NCBI RefSeq assembly: GCF_000145615.1
Contig: NC_014410.1
Location: forward strand, 310,001 to 374,000
Direction of reading: 5' to 3'
DNA from: Thermoanaerobacterium thermosaccharolyticum DSM 571
Lineage (GTDB): Bacteria > Bacillota > Thermoanaerobacteria > Thermoanaerobacterales > Thermoanaerobacteraceae
DNA length: 64,000 nt
This document shows, piece after piece, positions 1 to 9,103 of this stretch; the first letter of the stretch is position 1; each line of letters opens with the position of its first letter. The notes beneath the pieces were generated by a model. It was not told the origin of the DNA. It made no database searches and worked only from the letters and a program-made list of their open reading frames with translations. A program made the position numbers and the translations under genes.

Positions 1-2133
1 TCCCGCCCCTTTTGGTTTTTAGCCTACCTATAAGGGATTGAAACGCTAATACAAACGCCCAGGCAGGAAGACAAACGGCCCAGGTTTTTAGCCTACCTAT
101 AAGGGATTGAAACTCAGATGCAAAAGCTAAGGATTTAATATACGCTGCTAGTTTTTAGCCTACCTATAAGGGATTGAAACCTTCGTCCCTGGACATTGGA
201 GCGGCCATGTTTTCGTCGTTTTTAGCCTACCTATAAGGGATTGAAACGCGTCCAAGATCGCCATAAGAATGTCCTTCTGGTGGGTTTTTAGCCTACCTAT
301 AAGGGATTGAAACTTAGTAACCTTAAACAATCTCATAGTATCATATCGATGTTTTTAGCCTACCTATAAGGGATTGAAACCCTATGACAGTTAGCATATC
401 CAGTACCTTGTCCGCTTCGTTTTTAGCCTACCTATAAGGGATTGAAACTTGTATCCGTATATCGCTCCGGCCAAGCCGCCGGTAGTTTTTAGCCTACCTA
501 TAAGGGATTGAAACTCAATACAGGTTAAGAAATGGAATATCTCACCTGTATGTTTTTAGCCTACCTATAAGGGATTGAAACAATGTTCTAATTGTTTAAT
601 TTTGTCATTCATAACATTAAGTTTTTAGCCTACCTATAAGGGATTGAAACAGAAGAATGTCCTCCTGCTTAATTCCTCCGTCTCGCGTTTTTAGCCTACC
701 TATAAGGGATTGAAACCCCTGACCCTTATCCTCCTTGGTGTCGCCCTGATCTTCCGTTTTTAGCCTACCTATAAGGGATTGAAACCATAATCTTCTAAAC
801 ATTTAAAATTGTCTGATAATAGATGTTTTTAGCCTACCTATAAGGGATTGAAACATAACAAAATACTCCCAAGAATTCCCGCTTTCTGTATCCGTTTTTA
901 GCCTACCTATAAGGGATTGAAACCTTTCTTTCTTTTTTGTGTTCAATGATCCATGTTGGTTTTTAGCCTACCTATAAGGGATTGAAACCATGTTGGCGAC
1001 TTCTAAAAGCGCTCTATCGCTTGTATAGTTTTTAGCCTACCTATAAGGGATTGAAACAAACCTTCCTCTCCAGAATAAGGCAATGTGTACCACGTTTTTA
1101 GCCTACCTATAAGGGATTGAAACACATTTTTAATAGCTCTGAACCAACCTGGAATATGTTTTATGTTTTTAGCCTACCTATAAGGGATTGAAACTTCGTA
1201 CCAACCAGTCACCAACAGGTTCTGCCAAGAGTTTTTAGCCTACCTATAAGGGATTGAAACCATCTCCAGCTTGTCACCGTTCAATATAGCGACTTGAGTT
1301 TTTAGCCTACCTATAAGGGATTGAAACAATAATATGCATAATGGAAAGGCGATATAACAATAAGGTTTTTAGCCTACCTATAAGGGATTGAAACTTATAT
1401 ACTTGTCAGAAAAAATAATAAAATAATAAAAAGTTTTTAGCCTACCTATAAGGGATTGAAACTGATAATATAATTCCGTCTATATAAGAGCCGATATGTT
1501 TTTAGCCTACCTATAAGGGATTGAAACTCTGTCAAAGTTATCTTTTTCATTCAAAACATCTCCGGTTTTTAGCCTACCTATAAGGGATTGAAACAATAAT
1601 ATGCATAATGGAAAGGCGATATAACAATAAGGTTTTTAGCCTACCTATAAGGGATTGAAACTTATATACTTGTCAGAAAAAATAATAAAATAATAAAAAG
1701 TTTTTAGCCTACCTATAAGGGATTGAAACATGTCAGACCATTTTAATCCCAAGAGTTCACCCCGGCGTTTTTAGCCTACCTATAAGGGATTGAAACCGCC
1801 ATTCTTCTATTGTAACCACCTCATTATAAATATTGTTTTTAGCCTACCTATAAGGGATTGAAACTATTCATTTACCTGAAATGTTTCAAAAGTTCTATGC
1901 CGTTTTTAGCCTACCTATAAGGGATTGAAACATTAATTTTGCTACTTCTGCAACTGTATAAAGTATTTCGTTTTTAGCCTACCTATGAGGGATTGAAACT
2001 ACCTAAAGAACAAAGCAGAGATGGGCAAAGCAACAAGTTTTTAGCCTACCTATAAGGGATTGAAACTTAGTTCTCCAGTTATTTTGTTATAGTCCCAAAT
2101 GATGTTTTTAGCCTACCTATAAGGGATTGAATT
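1..2133 (+). CRISPR. CRISPR array 1, 32 repeats in view, cut by the left edge
   Basis: A 30-nt repeat beginning GTTTTTAGCC and ending GGGATTGAAAC recurs at 15, 84, 151, 218 and so on to 2104, separated by unique spacers of about 35-39 nt. The ATTGAAAC 3' end is the usual crRNA 5' handle of type I clostridial systems, so transcription should run left to right with the leader outside the window. The last repeat (2104-2133) decays at its 3' end, which marks the trailer side. The repeat at 1970-1999 is a hybrid with GAGGG where the others have AAGGG. Two neighbouring spacers occur twice (1328 and 1595). No cas gene is present in the window. Confidence 0.98.
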
Positions 2134-2190
2134 AGTTAGGAAAAGTAAAATAAAAAATATGTCATTGCATATAATGAGGTGAGAAGTAGA

Positions 2191-2696
2191 ATGAGTGAAA
2201 TTATTTATTATGGTGCATATGGTTCAAATTTGCTGAGAGAAAGATTTCTTATATATATAATATAAAAGGCGGAGAATATAGAGGTAAAGAATATAGCGGA
2301 TGTAGAGACAAAACAGAACCAATAGATATGGGTTGGATATATGCTCCTTACAGACTTTATTTTGCAAAATGTTCTCCACTATGGGAAAATAAAGGTGTAG
2401 CTTTCCTATCTGGTAAGAAAGAAAAAAATCACGAGTACTATTCAGTTATTAGACTATGGAAGATAACTGAAGAACAATTTTATGAAATCCAAAAACAAGA
2501 AGGGAAATGTTGGTATAACCTTATTTTAGAACTTGGTGAAAAAGATGGAGTTAAAATTAAAACAATAACTGGATGTTGGATCGATGAAATACAAGCTCCA
2601 TCAGAAGAATATTTAAAAGTTATTGAGAAAGGATTAAAAGAAACAACTAATTGGGATGACGAAAGAATAAGGGCATATCTGAAGAAGTTTATGTAA
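2191..2696 (+). pseudogene. gamma-glutamylcyclotransferase-like (AIG2/GGCT) gene, copy A, frameshifted
   Basis: The reading frame opens at ATG 2191 behind GAGGTGAGAAG and gives MSEIIYYGAYGSNLL, whose YGSN loop is the signature of the GGCT/AIG2 fold. It runs into a stop near 2263 inside a TA-rich tract (CTTATATATATAATATAAAAGG) that is 5 bases longer than the matching stretch in copy B at 9104. The rest of the protein (WIYAPYRLYFAKCSP to AYLKKFM) continues in another frame from about 2280 to 2696. GGCT-like enzymes act on gamma-glutamyl amines or peptides, but substrate cannot be predicted. The gene sits about 60 bases past the terminal repeat of CRISPR array 1, just as copy B sits past array 2. 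Slippage in the TA tract is the likely cause of the break. Confidence 0.75.
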
Positions 2697-3144
2697 AAAT
2701 AGGATATTTAAAAATAAAAAGAGTTATACAGCAATAGTATTTTATTGAATTTGGTGTTAAAGAAAAAATTTTGAGAATTTTTATAGAAATTTGTGATATA
2801 ATCGTTGTATAAATATGAGGCTCTTCTTTGTACGAAGTACTGGGAAAAGCCTCATGAAATACAGAAGAAGATTCTTGATGCAGATAGAAATAAAGTACGT
2901 TCAAATCTGCGAGCGATTCGCCGCTACCAAATTAGTAAATTGAAGGGTTTAAAGGTTAAAAAAACATATGGTCAAAATGAATGAGTATAATCACTCACCT
3001 AAAAAGGTGGGTGATTTTTTGTTAGTAAATTTTATGTATGTTGAATTTGAAAATGATTTTTTTGACAAAAGTCGTTAATTTTATATAATTTATTATAGAG
3101 CTTTGCTATAAGTTAAAAAATTAACGTATTAAGGAGGACTAAAC
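2697..3144 (+). other. non-coding stretch with a possible small RNA
   Basis: No convincing gene. A TATAAT box lies at 2797-2802. It is followed by a hairpin-rich stretch (GAGGCT at about 2817 pairs with AGCCTC at about 2849, with inner CTTC/GAAG pairing) and by a clear intrinsic terminator at 2990-3021. Together they could make a transcript of roughly 210 nt. A 57-codon TTG-started frame (2805-2984) has no ribosome binding site and matches nothing I recognise. The last part (3060-3144) holds the ribosome binding site of the chemoreceptor gene. Confidence 0.3.
2990..3021 (+). terminator. intrinsic terminator
   Basis: ATCACTCACC and GGTGGGTGAT form a 10-bp stem with one G-T pair around a TAAAAA loop, followed by a run of six T. 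Confidence 0.75.
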
Positions 3145-3978
3145 TTGATAACTATATCTAAAAATGAAATGCTTGACTTTTTTCATAAATTAACAGCTTT
3201 TTTACCTATACTTTTTGAGGACAGTGTATCCTTTGCTATTGTAGATAATGAAAAGTATTTAGAGATACAAAATTGTGATGAGCTTCCTATTAATGCAGAA
3301 GTAGGTGATGCAATTCCAGAAGGTGGTGCAGCCTTTGAAGCCCTTAGAACTGGAAACTACATCATAAAAGATGTACCTAAAGAAGTATATGGAGTACCAT
3401 TTAAATCATATGCCATCCCTATAAAAGATTATGATAATGCTGTAATTGGAGTTTTTCTTATGGGAAAAAGTTTAGAAAAAAGACATAAAGTATTGTCACT
3501 ATCAGAAAATCTGGCAGCATCACTTGAACAAATATCTTCAGCTATTCAAGAGGTTTCCTCTGGAGTTGAAATTGTAGTTAATTCCAATACTAAGATATTA
3601 GAAGAAGTTGATAAAGCTATTGAAAATGCAAAAGGTACTGATGATATTTTAAATTTTGTTCAAAACATTTCTAAACAAACTAATTTATTGGGACTAAATG
3701 CAGCCATTGAAGCCGCTAGAGCTGGTGAAATGGGTAAAGGCTTTAGTGTAGTTGCTGAAGAAATACGAAAATTATCTAATACCAGCAGTGAATCTATAAG
3801 GAGAATAGACTCAGTATTAGAAAAAATACAAGAATCTATAAAAAGTATATCTAACAAAATAAATGAATCAAGTTCATTTTTTGAGACCCAAGCTGCTGCC
3901 TTTGAAGAAATTACTTCTTCCATAGAGGAATTAAGTGATACATCTCAACTCTTAGAAGAATTAGCAAGGAATTTATAG
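3145..3978 (+). CDS. soluble methyl-accepting chemotaxis protein
   Basis: A 277-residue cytoplasmic chemoreceptor. The C-terminal half is a short MCP signalling hairpin whose tip (about residues 174-210) carries [20 protein letters not shown], the CheA/CheW contact region. The N-terminal 120 residues form a compact sensory domain without membrane segments (its context is a small input domain similar to those of YfmS-like soluble receptors). The start is TTG at 3145, chosen because AAGGAGG lies at 3131-3137. The coiled coil is short, so this is a minimal receptor. It has no chemotaxis gene beside it, and its ligand is unknown. Confidence 0.88.
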   Translation: MITISKNEMLDFFHKLTAFLPILFEDSVSFAIVDNEKYLEIQNCDELPINAEVGDAIPEGGAAFEALRTGNYIIKDVPKEVYGVPFKSYAIPIKDYDNAVIGVFLMGKSLEKRHKVLSLSENLAASLEQISSAIQEVSSGVEIVVNSNTKILEEVDKAIENAKGTDDILNFVQNISKQTNLLGLNAAIEAARAGEMGKGFSVVAEEIRKLSNTSSESIRRIDSVLEKIQESIKSISNKINESSSFFETQAAAFEEITSSIEELSDTSQLLEELARNL

Positions 3979-4603
3979 GATTGTGAAGAAAATAAAATAT
4001 GATTGTGCTATAAAAGCAGTACGGATTTTTCATTTTCGCTTTGCTCAAAACAAAAATCCGATTTTATAACGCACCTCTGCTTATATTTGCGGAAGTGCTT
4101 TTATTTTTTTCAGTATATTTTTATGGTCTTTGTATGAAAAGTACTCTTACGAGTACTTTTTTGGAAATTTGCCTCCCACACTTATTGACCTCAATTTGCA
4201 GGTTCTGTTTTTATTCCATGTCGGGAGGCAAATTCAATTTTGATTTAAGCTTGATATCTTGGGTCTTAATGGAGTGGCATACGTCAATTTCATGATTTTG
4301 TGATGGAGGATATGGATTATGGAAGTGATTTGTGATTTTATTAAATGGGATAGAGATTTCTTTAAACCAGAAATCAAGATTTTATAATATTTAGAAAAAA
4401 TAACATTTAAATGGATGTTTATGATATAATATAAGTATAATGTTTCAAGAAAATTCGGATATATTACCACCACATTTTCATGCTATATATGGTAAATATA
4501 TAGGTATGTTTAAGTGAATACGAACTTTGGGTTAACGGAAAGAGCATAAGTTTAGCTTGATTATAAATGCCAGATAAAAAGTTTTATACAAGGAGGGGTA
4601 TAT
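3979..4603. other. intergenic region rich in inverted repeats
   Basis: No supported gene; the 84-codon frame at 4041 has no start signal. It holds a nested inverted repeat at 4009-4068 (TATAAAA/TTTTATA outside, CGGATTTTT/AAAAATCCG inside), and a perfect 10-bp terminator hairpin at 4137-4162 (AAAAGTACTC, GAGTACTTTT). It also holds a perfect 12-bp inverted repeat, AATTTGCCTCCC (4166-4177) with GGGAGGCAAATT (4223-4234). This may be the remains of a small mobile element or a structured RNA. The stretch 4240-4590 shows nothing else I can name. Confidence 0.4.
4137..4162 (+). terminator. intrinsic terminator hairpin
   Basis: Perfect 10-bp arms AAAAGTACTC and GAGTACTTTT around a TTAC loop, ending in a T run. 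It could end transcription from the chemoreceptor gene and, being symmetric, could act on either strand. Confidence 0.6.
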
Positions 4604-5179
4604 ATGCCACTACCGAAAGAAAATAAGAAATATACGTATGCTGATTATTTGACATGGCCGGAAGGAGAAAGGTATGAGATAATTGATGGAGTGCCTTATA
4701 TGCAGGCGGCACCGACATGGCAGCATCAAGCAGTGCTATTGGAGTTGTCAAGACAATTTGCAAATTATTTGCGAAATAAGACTTGCATGGTATTCACTTC
4801 ACCCTTTGATTTACGTCTGCCAGAGGATAATAACCAAAATGATGATGATGTAACTAATGTCCTACAGCCTGATATAGTTGTTGTGTGCGATAGATCTGGA
4901 TTGCGAAAGACTGGATATTATGGTACGCCTGATTTGATTGTAGAGATTGTATCGTCATCAAGTATGAGGCGGGACAAATTAGAAAAATTTAATATATATG
5001 AGAAATCGGGTGTTAAGGAATATTGGATAGTGGAACCAGAAGGGAAAATTGTAAGTGTGTTTGTTTTACAAGATAGTAAAAGATACGGAAGACCTGAAAT
5101 ATATGCTGACGAAGATAAAGTTAAGGTAACTATTTTTGATGATCTTATAATTGATTTAAAACCGGTATTTGATTATTAG
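4604..5179 (+). CDS. Uma2-family PD-(D/E)XK nuclease (DUF820)
   Basis: A 191-residue protein of the Uma2/DUF820 family, which has a restriction-endonuclease fold. Visible features are the N-terminal YADYLTWPEGERYEIIDG block, QPD at 88-90, the catalytic-type stretch PDLIVEIVS (109-117, with D110 and E114) and EKSGVKEYWIVEP near 133-145. AAGGAGGGG stands a few bases before ATG 4604. Members are abundant in cyanobacteria and some thermophilic Firmicutes and often belong to accessory DNA; their cellular role is not established. Nothing in the context shows a partner methylase or toxin-antitoxin pair. Confidence 0.88.
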   Translation: MPLPKENKKYTYADYLTWPEGERYEIIDGVPYMQAAPTWQHQAVLLELSRQFANYLRNKTCMVFTSPFDLRLPEDNNQNDDDVTNVLQPDIVVVCDRSGLRKTGYYGTPDLIVEIVSSSSMRRDKLEKFNIYEKSGVKEYWIVEPEGKIVSVFVLQDSKRYGRPEIYADEDKVKVTIFDDLIIDLKPVFDY

Positions 5180-5256
5180 AAAAGAGAAAAGGGATTGTTT
5201 TATATGACAGACAATAATTATTATCAAGATTTGTTTAAAAAACCGTATACGGTGTA

Positions 5257-5439
5257 ATGAAATACGATGGAATTGTCATAGGAAGGTTATTTGTAAATCA
5301 GCATATAGAAAAAGACTGTCTTTATCATGAAATCAACAAATATAGCAAAAGCACAAAAATATTAGGCATTGGCAGAAAACCTAACATTGTGGAAAAAATA
5401 CAGGAAAAAGTATTTGAAGTAGCACACAGCTTGTGTTGA
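5257..5439 (+). CDS. small hypothetical protein, doubtful
   Basis: A 60-codon frame with plausible protein composition (KYDGIVIGRLFVNQHIEKDC, later ILGIGRKPNIVEKIQEKVFE) but no ribosome binding site. It follows directly on the stop of a 17-codon frame starting at 5204 (MTDNNYYQDLFKKPYTV), the two joined by overlapping TAATG. The pair may be the broken remains of one gene. I do not recognise the family. Confidence 0.3.
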   Translation: MKYDGIVIGRLFVNQHIEKDCLYHEINKYSKSTKILGIGRKPNIVEKIQEKVFEVAHSLC

Positions 5440-5798
5440 TGATGTGTTGTCAGATGTACTACTTATTGTATCATAAATTGTAAACAAGCTGTGAACAATT
5501 TATAGCCAATTCGTGAACAAAAATAAAAAATACAACATAGATAAGAAAAGTGAAATTGTATAAAGAGGAATTTGAAGAATTATGTAGAATATATTTATAT
5601 AAAGTTGTTGTATTAAGTAATAATTTGTCGTCTACATTAGATAGTGCAAAAAGTGCTGGGCATCGACGACATTTTAGATATTTATCTTTTAAGCTTTTAT
5701 TAGGAGAAAGGAGAGTTTGCGTCATTATCAAGGATGATAGCTTGACATTAACCTGATTTTTTGCAAAAAGAGAATGGCTTTGTAAAAGGAAGTGAAAG
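5440..5798 (+). promoter_or_regulatory. putative leader of CRISPR array 2
   Basis: This stretch directly precedes the first repeat of array 2 at 5799 on the side expected for a leader, given repeats that end in ATTGAAAC. It is AT-rich, especially in 5455-5560. A 68-codon frame (5550-5756) crosses it but has no good ribosome binding site and matches no family I know, so I treat it as non-coding. No leader of array 1 is in view for comparison. Confidence 0.45.
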
Positions 5799-6119
5799 GT
5801 TTTTAGCCTACCTATGAGGAATTGAAACAATGCAATTGATAATAAAGTAAACAATATGCAGATTGTTTTTAGCCTACCTATGAGGAATTGAAACTGTAAG
5901 TAAGTTGATGAAGAGCCAGTAACATCTGAGTTTTTAGCCTACCTATGAGGAATTGAAACTTTTGCATTTATATTTGCTCTCGATTTCTCTTATATAGTTT
6001 TTAGCCTACCTATGAGGAATTGAAACAATAAATGACTTAGAAAAGACATCTTATGCAAGCACGTTTTTAGCCTACCTATGAGGAATTGAAACCTAACTCT
6101 TTCATACTATTACCTCCCT
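5799..6119 (+). CRISPR. CRISPR array 2, leader-proximal part
   Basis: Five repeats (5799, 5865, 5930, 5997, 6063) of a 30-nt unit that differs from array 1 at two positions, reading CTATGAGGAATTGAAAC. Spacers are 35-37 nt. The last repeat is followed by 27 nt of a spacer that is then broken off at 6119 by the IS110-family element. The array resumes at 8036. Confidence 0.97.
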
Positions 6120-6634
6120 CTATAATCTTTGATTTTCTTTTAATATCTCACTCATTCTCAAATTTTCATGATCTTCAAAGGAGCCCTCATGTATATTAAT
6201 GCTATTTATTCATTAATTTTACATATGATAGGTATCCCAAATAAGCTTCTGTTGTTTTTCCATATTTTGGCCTATGAATTCCACTTAAGCTCATGTGGCA
6301 TACCCTCCCATGTCTCACAGGATCTTTGTCCTTAATTCCTTCGTTCTGCCTTACATGAGGTGGATGTCAGTTATGCTCCCTTGCTGGGTCTTAAGCCCTT
6401 ATGGTGAAATTACCAACCTGACAATTCCGGCTCTCTTTGTCAATCTTCGAATTTTTAAATTGAGTTTTAAATCTTTATTTGCTTTATTTTTAGCACCGCT
6501 TAATTATCCAAACCATCGCAGGAGCGAGGCTGTCAAGGGTCAGCTTTGTGAAGTGAAACGCAGCAAAGCTGAGACGTGGTCCTTGCCCTTGACTGACGAG
6601 GGACTGCGGTGTATCATCACCACAGCGGTGCAAT
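6120..6634 (-). ncRNA. long non-coding end of the IS110 element, candidate bridge-RNA region
   Basis: About 515 bases downstream of the transposase carry no gene. IS110-family recombinases use a bridge RNA encoded in a non-coding end. In the IS1111-like subgroup that end lies downstream of the gene, as here. The inner part (6500-6634) has complementary-looking GC-rich blocks, for example around CAAGGGTCAGC and CCTTGCCCTTGACTGACG. I cannot fold it by hand, so the RNA boundaries are unknown. Confidence 0.35.
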
Positions 6635-7918
6635 TTATGCAGCATTCCTAATCTCTGGTCTTTTTATATCTCTTAACATCTTATTTCCGTTGTATTTTAC
6701 TCCTTTTTTCAGTATGACAAAAAATACTCTGATTAGCTTGCAGCATAAAACTATCATTGACTGTTTCTTTTTAAGCGGGTTTTCTTTTCTTGTGGTGTAG
6801 TATTTGTGTAATTCCTGAAATTCTTTATTGTTTGCAAGTATTGGCATTATCATTTTGTATAGAGCACTTCTTAGCCTCCTTCTTCCTCTTTTGCTTATGG
6901 TGGTTTGCCCTTTATGCTGTCCTGAACTATTCTCTACCAGATTGTAACCCGCAAGCTTCTGTATTTGTTTTGGATGCTCATATCTTGTTATATCGCCAAC
7001 TTCAGCAATAAATATTGCTGCTGTTATTACTCCTACACCTTTTATACTTAGCATTTCATTAGCACCAGGTACTTGCATGAAAAGTTCTTCTATTTTGCTT
7101 TCTATTTTTTTTAACTGTTTTACAAGCATTTCGTACTGTTCAAGTATAATTTTTATCTCTATCTCTGCCATCTCAATGCCATCTCTTTTACCAACACTTT
7201 GACTGGCAGCTTCTATAAGCTTTAAAGCCCTCTTTGCACCTACAGCACGATTAATTTCCTTTTTCCAAGCTGCAAGTATTTCCTCAGCTCCAATACCTAA
7301 TATCTTTGCAGGCGTTGGAAATTCTTTTAACGTTATCAGTGCTGCTTTCCCTTCCCAATCTGCAAAAACTTTATTAAACTCAGGAAAGTATATATCAAGC
7401 CATCTTGCAACTCGGTTCTTTATCTTGTTTAAATCCTTTGTAAGCATCTCTCTTATGTCCACTGCAATTCTAAGTTCGCTGTATATACCCTCAGGTATAT
7501 TAGGTTCAACATATCTTCCATCTTTAACTAGCATTGCAATTGTCTTAGGGTCTTTCCTGTCATTTTTAGTTGGCGAGTTATCATCAAATTCCTTACTTCT
7601 CTTTACATGGAATGGATTTACCAGTACCACCTTATGGTTCTTATCTCTAAGAAACTGTGCAAAGCAGAGCCAATAATGGCCTGTTGGTTCCATGCCAACC
7701 ATCAGATGCTCTTTGTTGCTTTTATTCATAATATCTGCAGCCCATTTTAAAAATCTTTTCATTCCATCAATGTCATTGCTAAATTCAATACGCTTACCGT
7801 ATTCTATTCCTCTGAAATCGAAAGCTCTAGCGTGATGTATCTCTTTAGCAATGTCTACACCTACAATTAATGTCTTTTCTGTTATTTGCATTATTTTTGT
7901 ATTTTGGTTATACTTCAT
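6635..7918 (-). CDS. IS110-family transposase
   Basis: A 427-residue transposase that looks intact. The N-terminal RuvC-like DEDD domain shows D22 in VGVDIAK, E77 in GMEPTGHYW, and D120 and D123 in NDRKDPKTIAML. The C-terminal Transposase_20 domain shows the helix-hairpin-helix block IKGVGVITAAIFIAEVGD and the SSGQHKGQTTISKRGRRRL stretch with the serine used by this family. AAGGAGGTACC precedes the ATG at 7918. It should catalyse RNA-guided recombination at a short core site. It lies antisense to the CRISPR array, so array transcription would enter it from its 3' end. Confidence 0.95.
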   Translation of the reverse strand: MKYNQNTKIMQITEKTLIVGVDIAKEIHHARAFDFRGIEYGKRIEFSNDIDGMKRFLKWAADIMNKSNKEHLMVGMEPTGHYWLCFAQFLRDKNHKVVLVNPFHVKRSKEFDDNSPTKNDRKDPKTIAMLVKDGRYVEPNIPEGIYSELRIAVDIREMLTKDLNKIKNRVARWLDIYFPEFNKVFADWEGKAALITLKEFPTPAKILGIGAEEILAAWKKEINRAVGAKRALKLIEAASQSVGKRDGIEMAEIEIKIILEQYEMLVKQLKKIESKIEELFMQVPGANEMLSIKGVGVITAAIFIAEVGDITRYEHPKQIQKLAGYNLVENSSGQHKGQTTISKRGRRRLRSALYKMIMPILANNKEFQELHKYYTTRKENPLKKKQSMIVLCCKLIRVFFVILKKGVKYNGNKMLRDIKRPEIRNAA

Positions 7919-8035
7919 ATTAGGTACCTCCTTGTTATTTGAGAGTCGTGTTCATGAACAATCGACATCTTGTATTTTATCAGGAGGTACTTTTTATTTC
8001 AAATCTTATATTTCTTTATTACAGGAATGCTCCCT

Positions 8036-9075
8036 AAAATTTTTAAGTTTTTAGCCTACCTATGAGGAATTGAAACTTTCAAATTCGACTTTTTGCACTT
8101 CTTATAACCTCTGTTTTTAGCCTACCTATGAGGAATTGAAACCGTCCCAAGCGTTGCAGATCCATACATAATACAGCGTGTTTTTAGCCTACCTATGAGG
8201 AATTGAAACCTTGGCATGTTCAAGGATAAAGTTGATGTAAACGTGGATGGTTTTTAGCCTACCTATGAGGAATTGAAACATTGCTTCTATAAGTTTAAAC
8301 TGGACCATCTCGGCTTTTGTTTTTAGCCTACCTATGAGGAATTGAAACTTTTTCTCCTGACTGATGCCATACTTCTTCCTAAATCGTTTTTAGCCTACCT
8401 ATGAGGAATTGAAACCAATTATATGTTATGTTTAGTTACAAGTCAATTTTAAGTTTTTAGCCTACCTATGAGGAATTGAAACATTCAAACAGTTAATTGA
8501 ACTTATAGAAAAACTTTAGTTTTTAGCCTACCTATGAGGAATTGAAACCTTAGTACAATTGCCGACACACAAAACCTATATAAAGTTTTTAGCCTACCTA
8601 TGAGGAATTGAAACATAGATCACACGGCCCCAGGGGATATAAATGTGACAGTTTTTAGCCTACCTATGAGGAATTGAAACGTGTTTCGGCAGACATACCG
8701 TAAATGATACCAAATGGTTTTTAGCCTACCTATGAGGAATTGAAACAGTAGCCAATATGTGTGTATACCATTACCGCTATTAATTTTTAGCCTACCTATG
8801 AGGAATTGAAACTTGGATTCCGCATATGGCCAACACATAGGAAACTCAAGTTTTTAGCCTACCTATGAGGAATTGAAACAAACTAACAGGCATAGAAGAA
8901 TATTTAAAAAAGATACAGTTTTTAGCCTACCTATGAGGAATTGAAACTGTCAGCAGGTAATTTCCATTCTAGAATCCATCTGGTTTTTAGCCTACCTATG
9001 AGGAATTGAAATGCAAAATAGACGTATTTGCCGATACGTCTATTTTGTTGTTTTTAGCCTACCTATGAGGGATTT
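8036..9075 (+). CRISPR. CRISPR array 2, distal part with decayed terminal repeats
   Basis: Sixteen repeats from 8047 to about 9075 with the same unit as the leader-proximal part. The first 11 nt (8036-8046) are the right half of the spacer split by the IS110 element. The repeat at 8783 has lost its first G. The repeat at 8983-9012 ends in T instead of C. The last unit (9050 to about 9075) is cut short and reads GAGGGATTT. Together with 5799-6092 the original array had 21 repeats. The last spacer (9013-9049) is a perfect palindrome. Confidence 0.97.
9014..9047 (+). terminator. perfect hairpin filling the last spacer of array 2
   Basis: CAAAATAGACGTAT (9014-9027) and ATACGTCTATTTTG (9034-9047) are exact reverse complements around a TTGCCG loop. 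The T-rich start of the terminal repeat follows (TTGTTTTT). It could end the pre-crRNA like an intrinsic terminator. The unit length is that of a normal spacer. Confidence 0.7.
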
Positions 9076-9103
9076 ATTTGCATATAGTGAGGTGAGAAGA
9101 AAA

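Larger units (their letters stand above)
6120..8035 (-). mobile_element. IS110-family insertion sequence inside a CRISPR spacer
   Basis: About 1.9 kb between two halves of one CRISPR array. CTCCCT occurs at both junctions (6114-6119 and 8030-8035). Removing one copy plus the DNA between them joins 27 nt on the left to 11 nt on the right and restores a single 38-nt spacer, inside the normal range here. This fits IS110 elements, which lack terminal inverted repeats and recombine at a short core. The element carries one transposase on the minus strand, a short upstream end (7919-8035) and a long non-coding downstream end (6120-6634). Confidence 0.85.

Noticed and set aside
617-802. Minus-strand frame across CRISPR repeats
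   Set aside because: It is made of the repeat translated over and over (FQSLIGRLKT) and is not a gene. The same holds for 8620-8838 and 5471-5854.
4041-4295. 84-codon frame in the inverted-repeat region
   Set aside because: It crosses two hairpins and a terminator and has no ribosome binding site.
5550-5756. 68-codon frame before array 2
   Set aside because: It has no adequate ribosome binding site, lies in the leader position and matches no family known to me.
6295-6651. Frame opposite the IS110 end
   Set aside because: It lies in the non-coding end of the element on the wrong strand and has no start signal.
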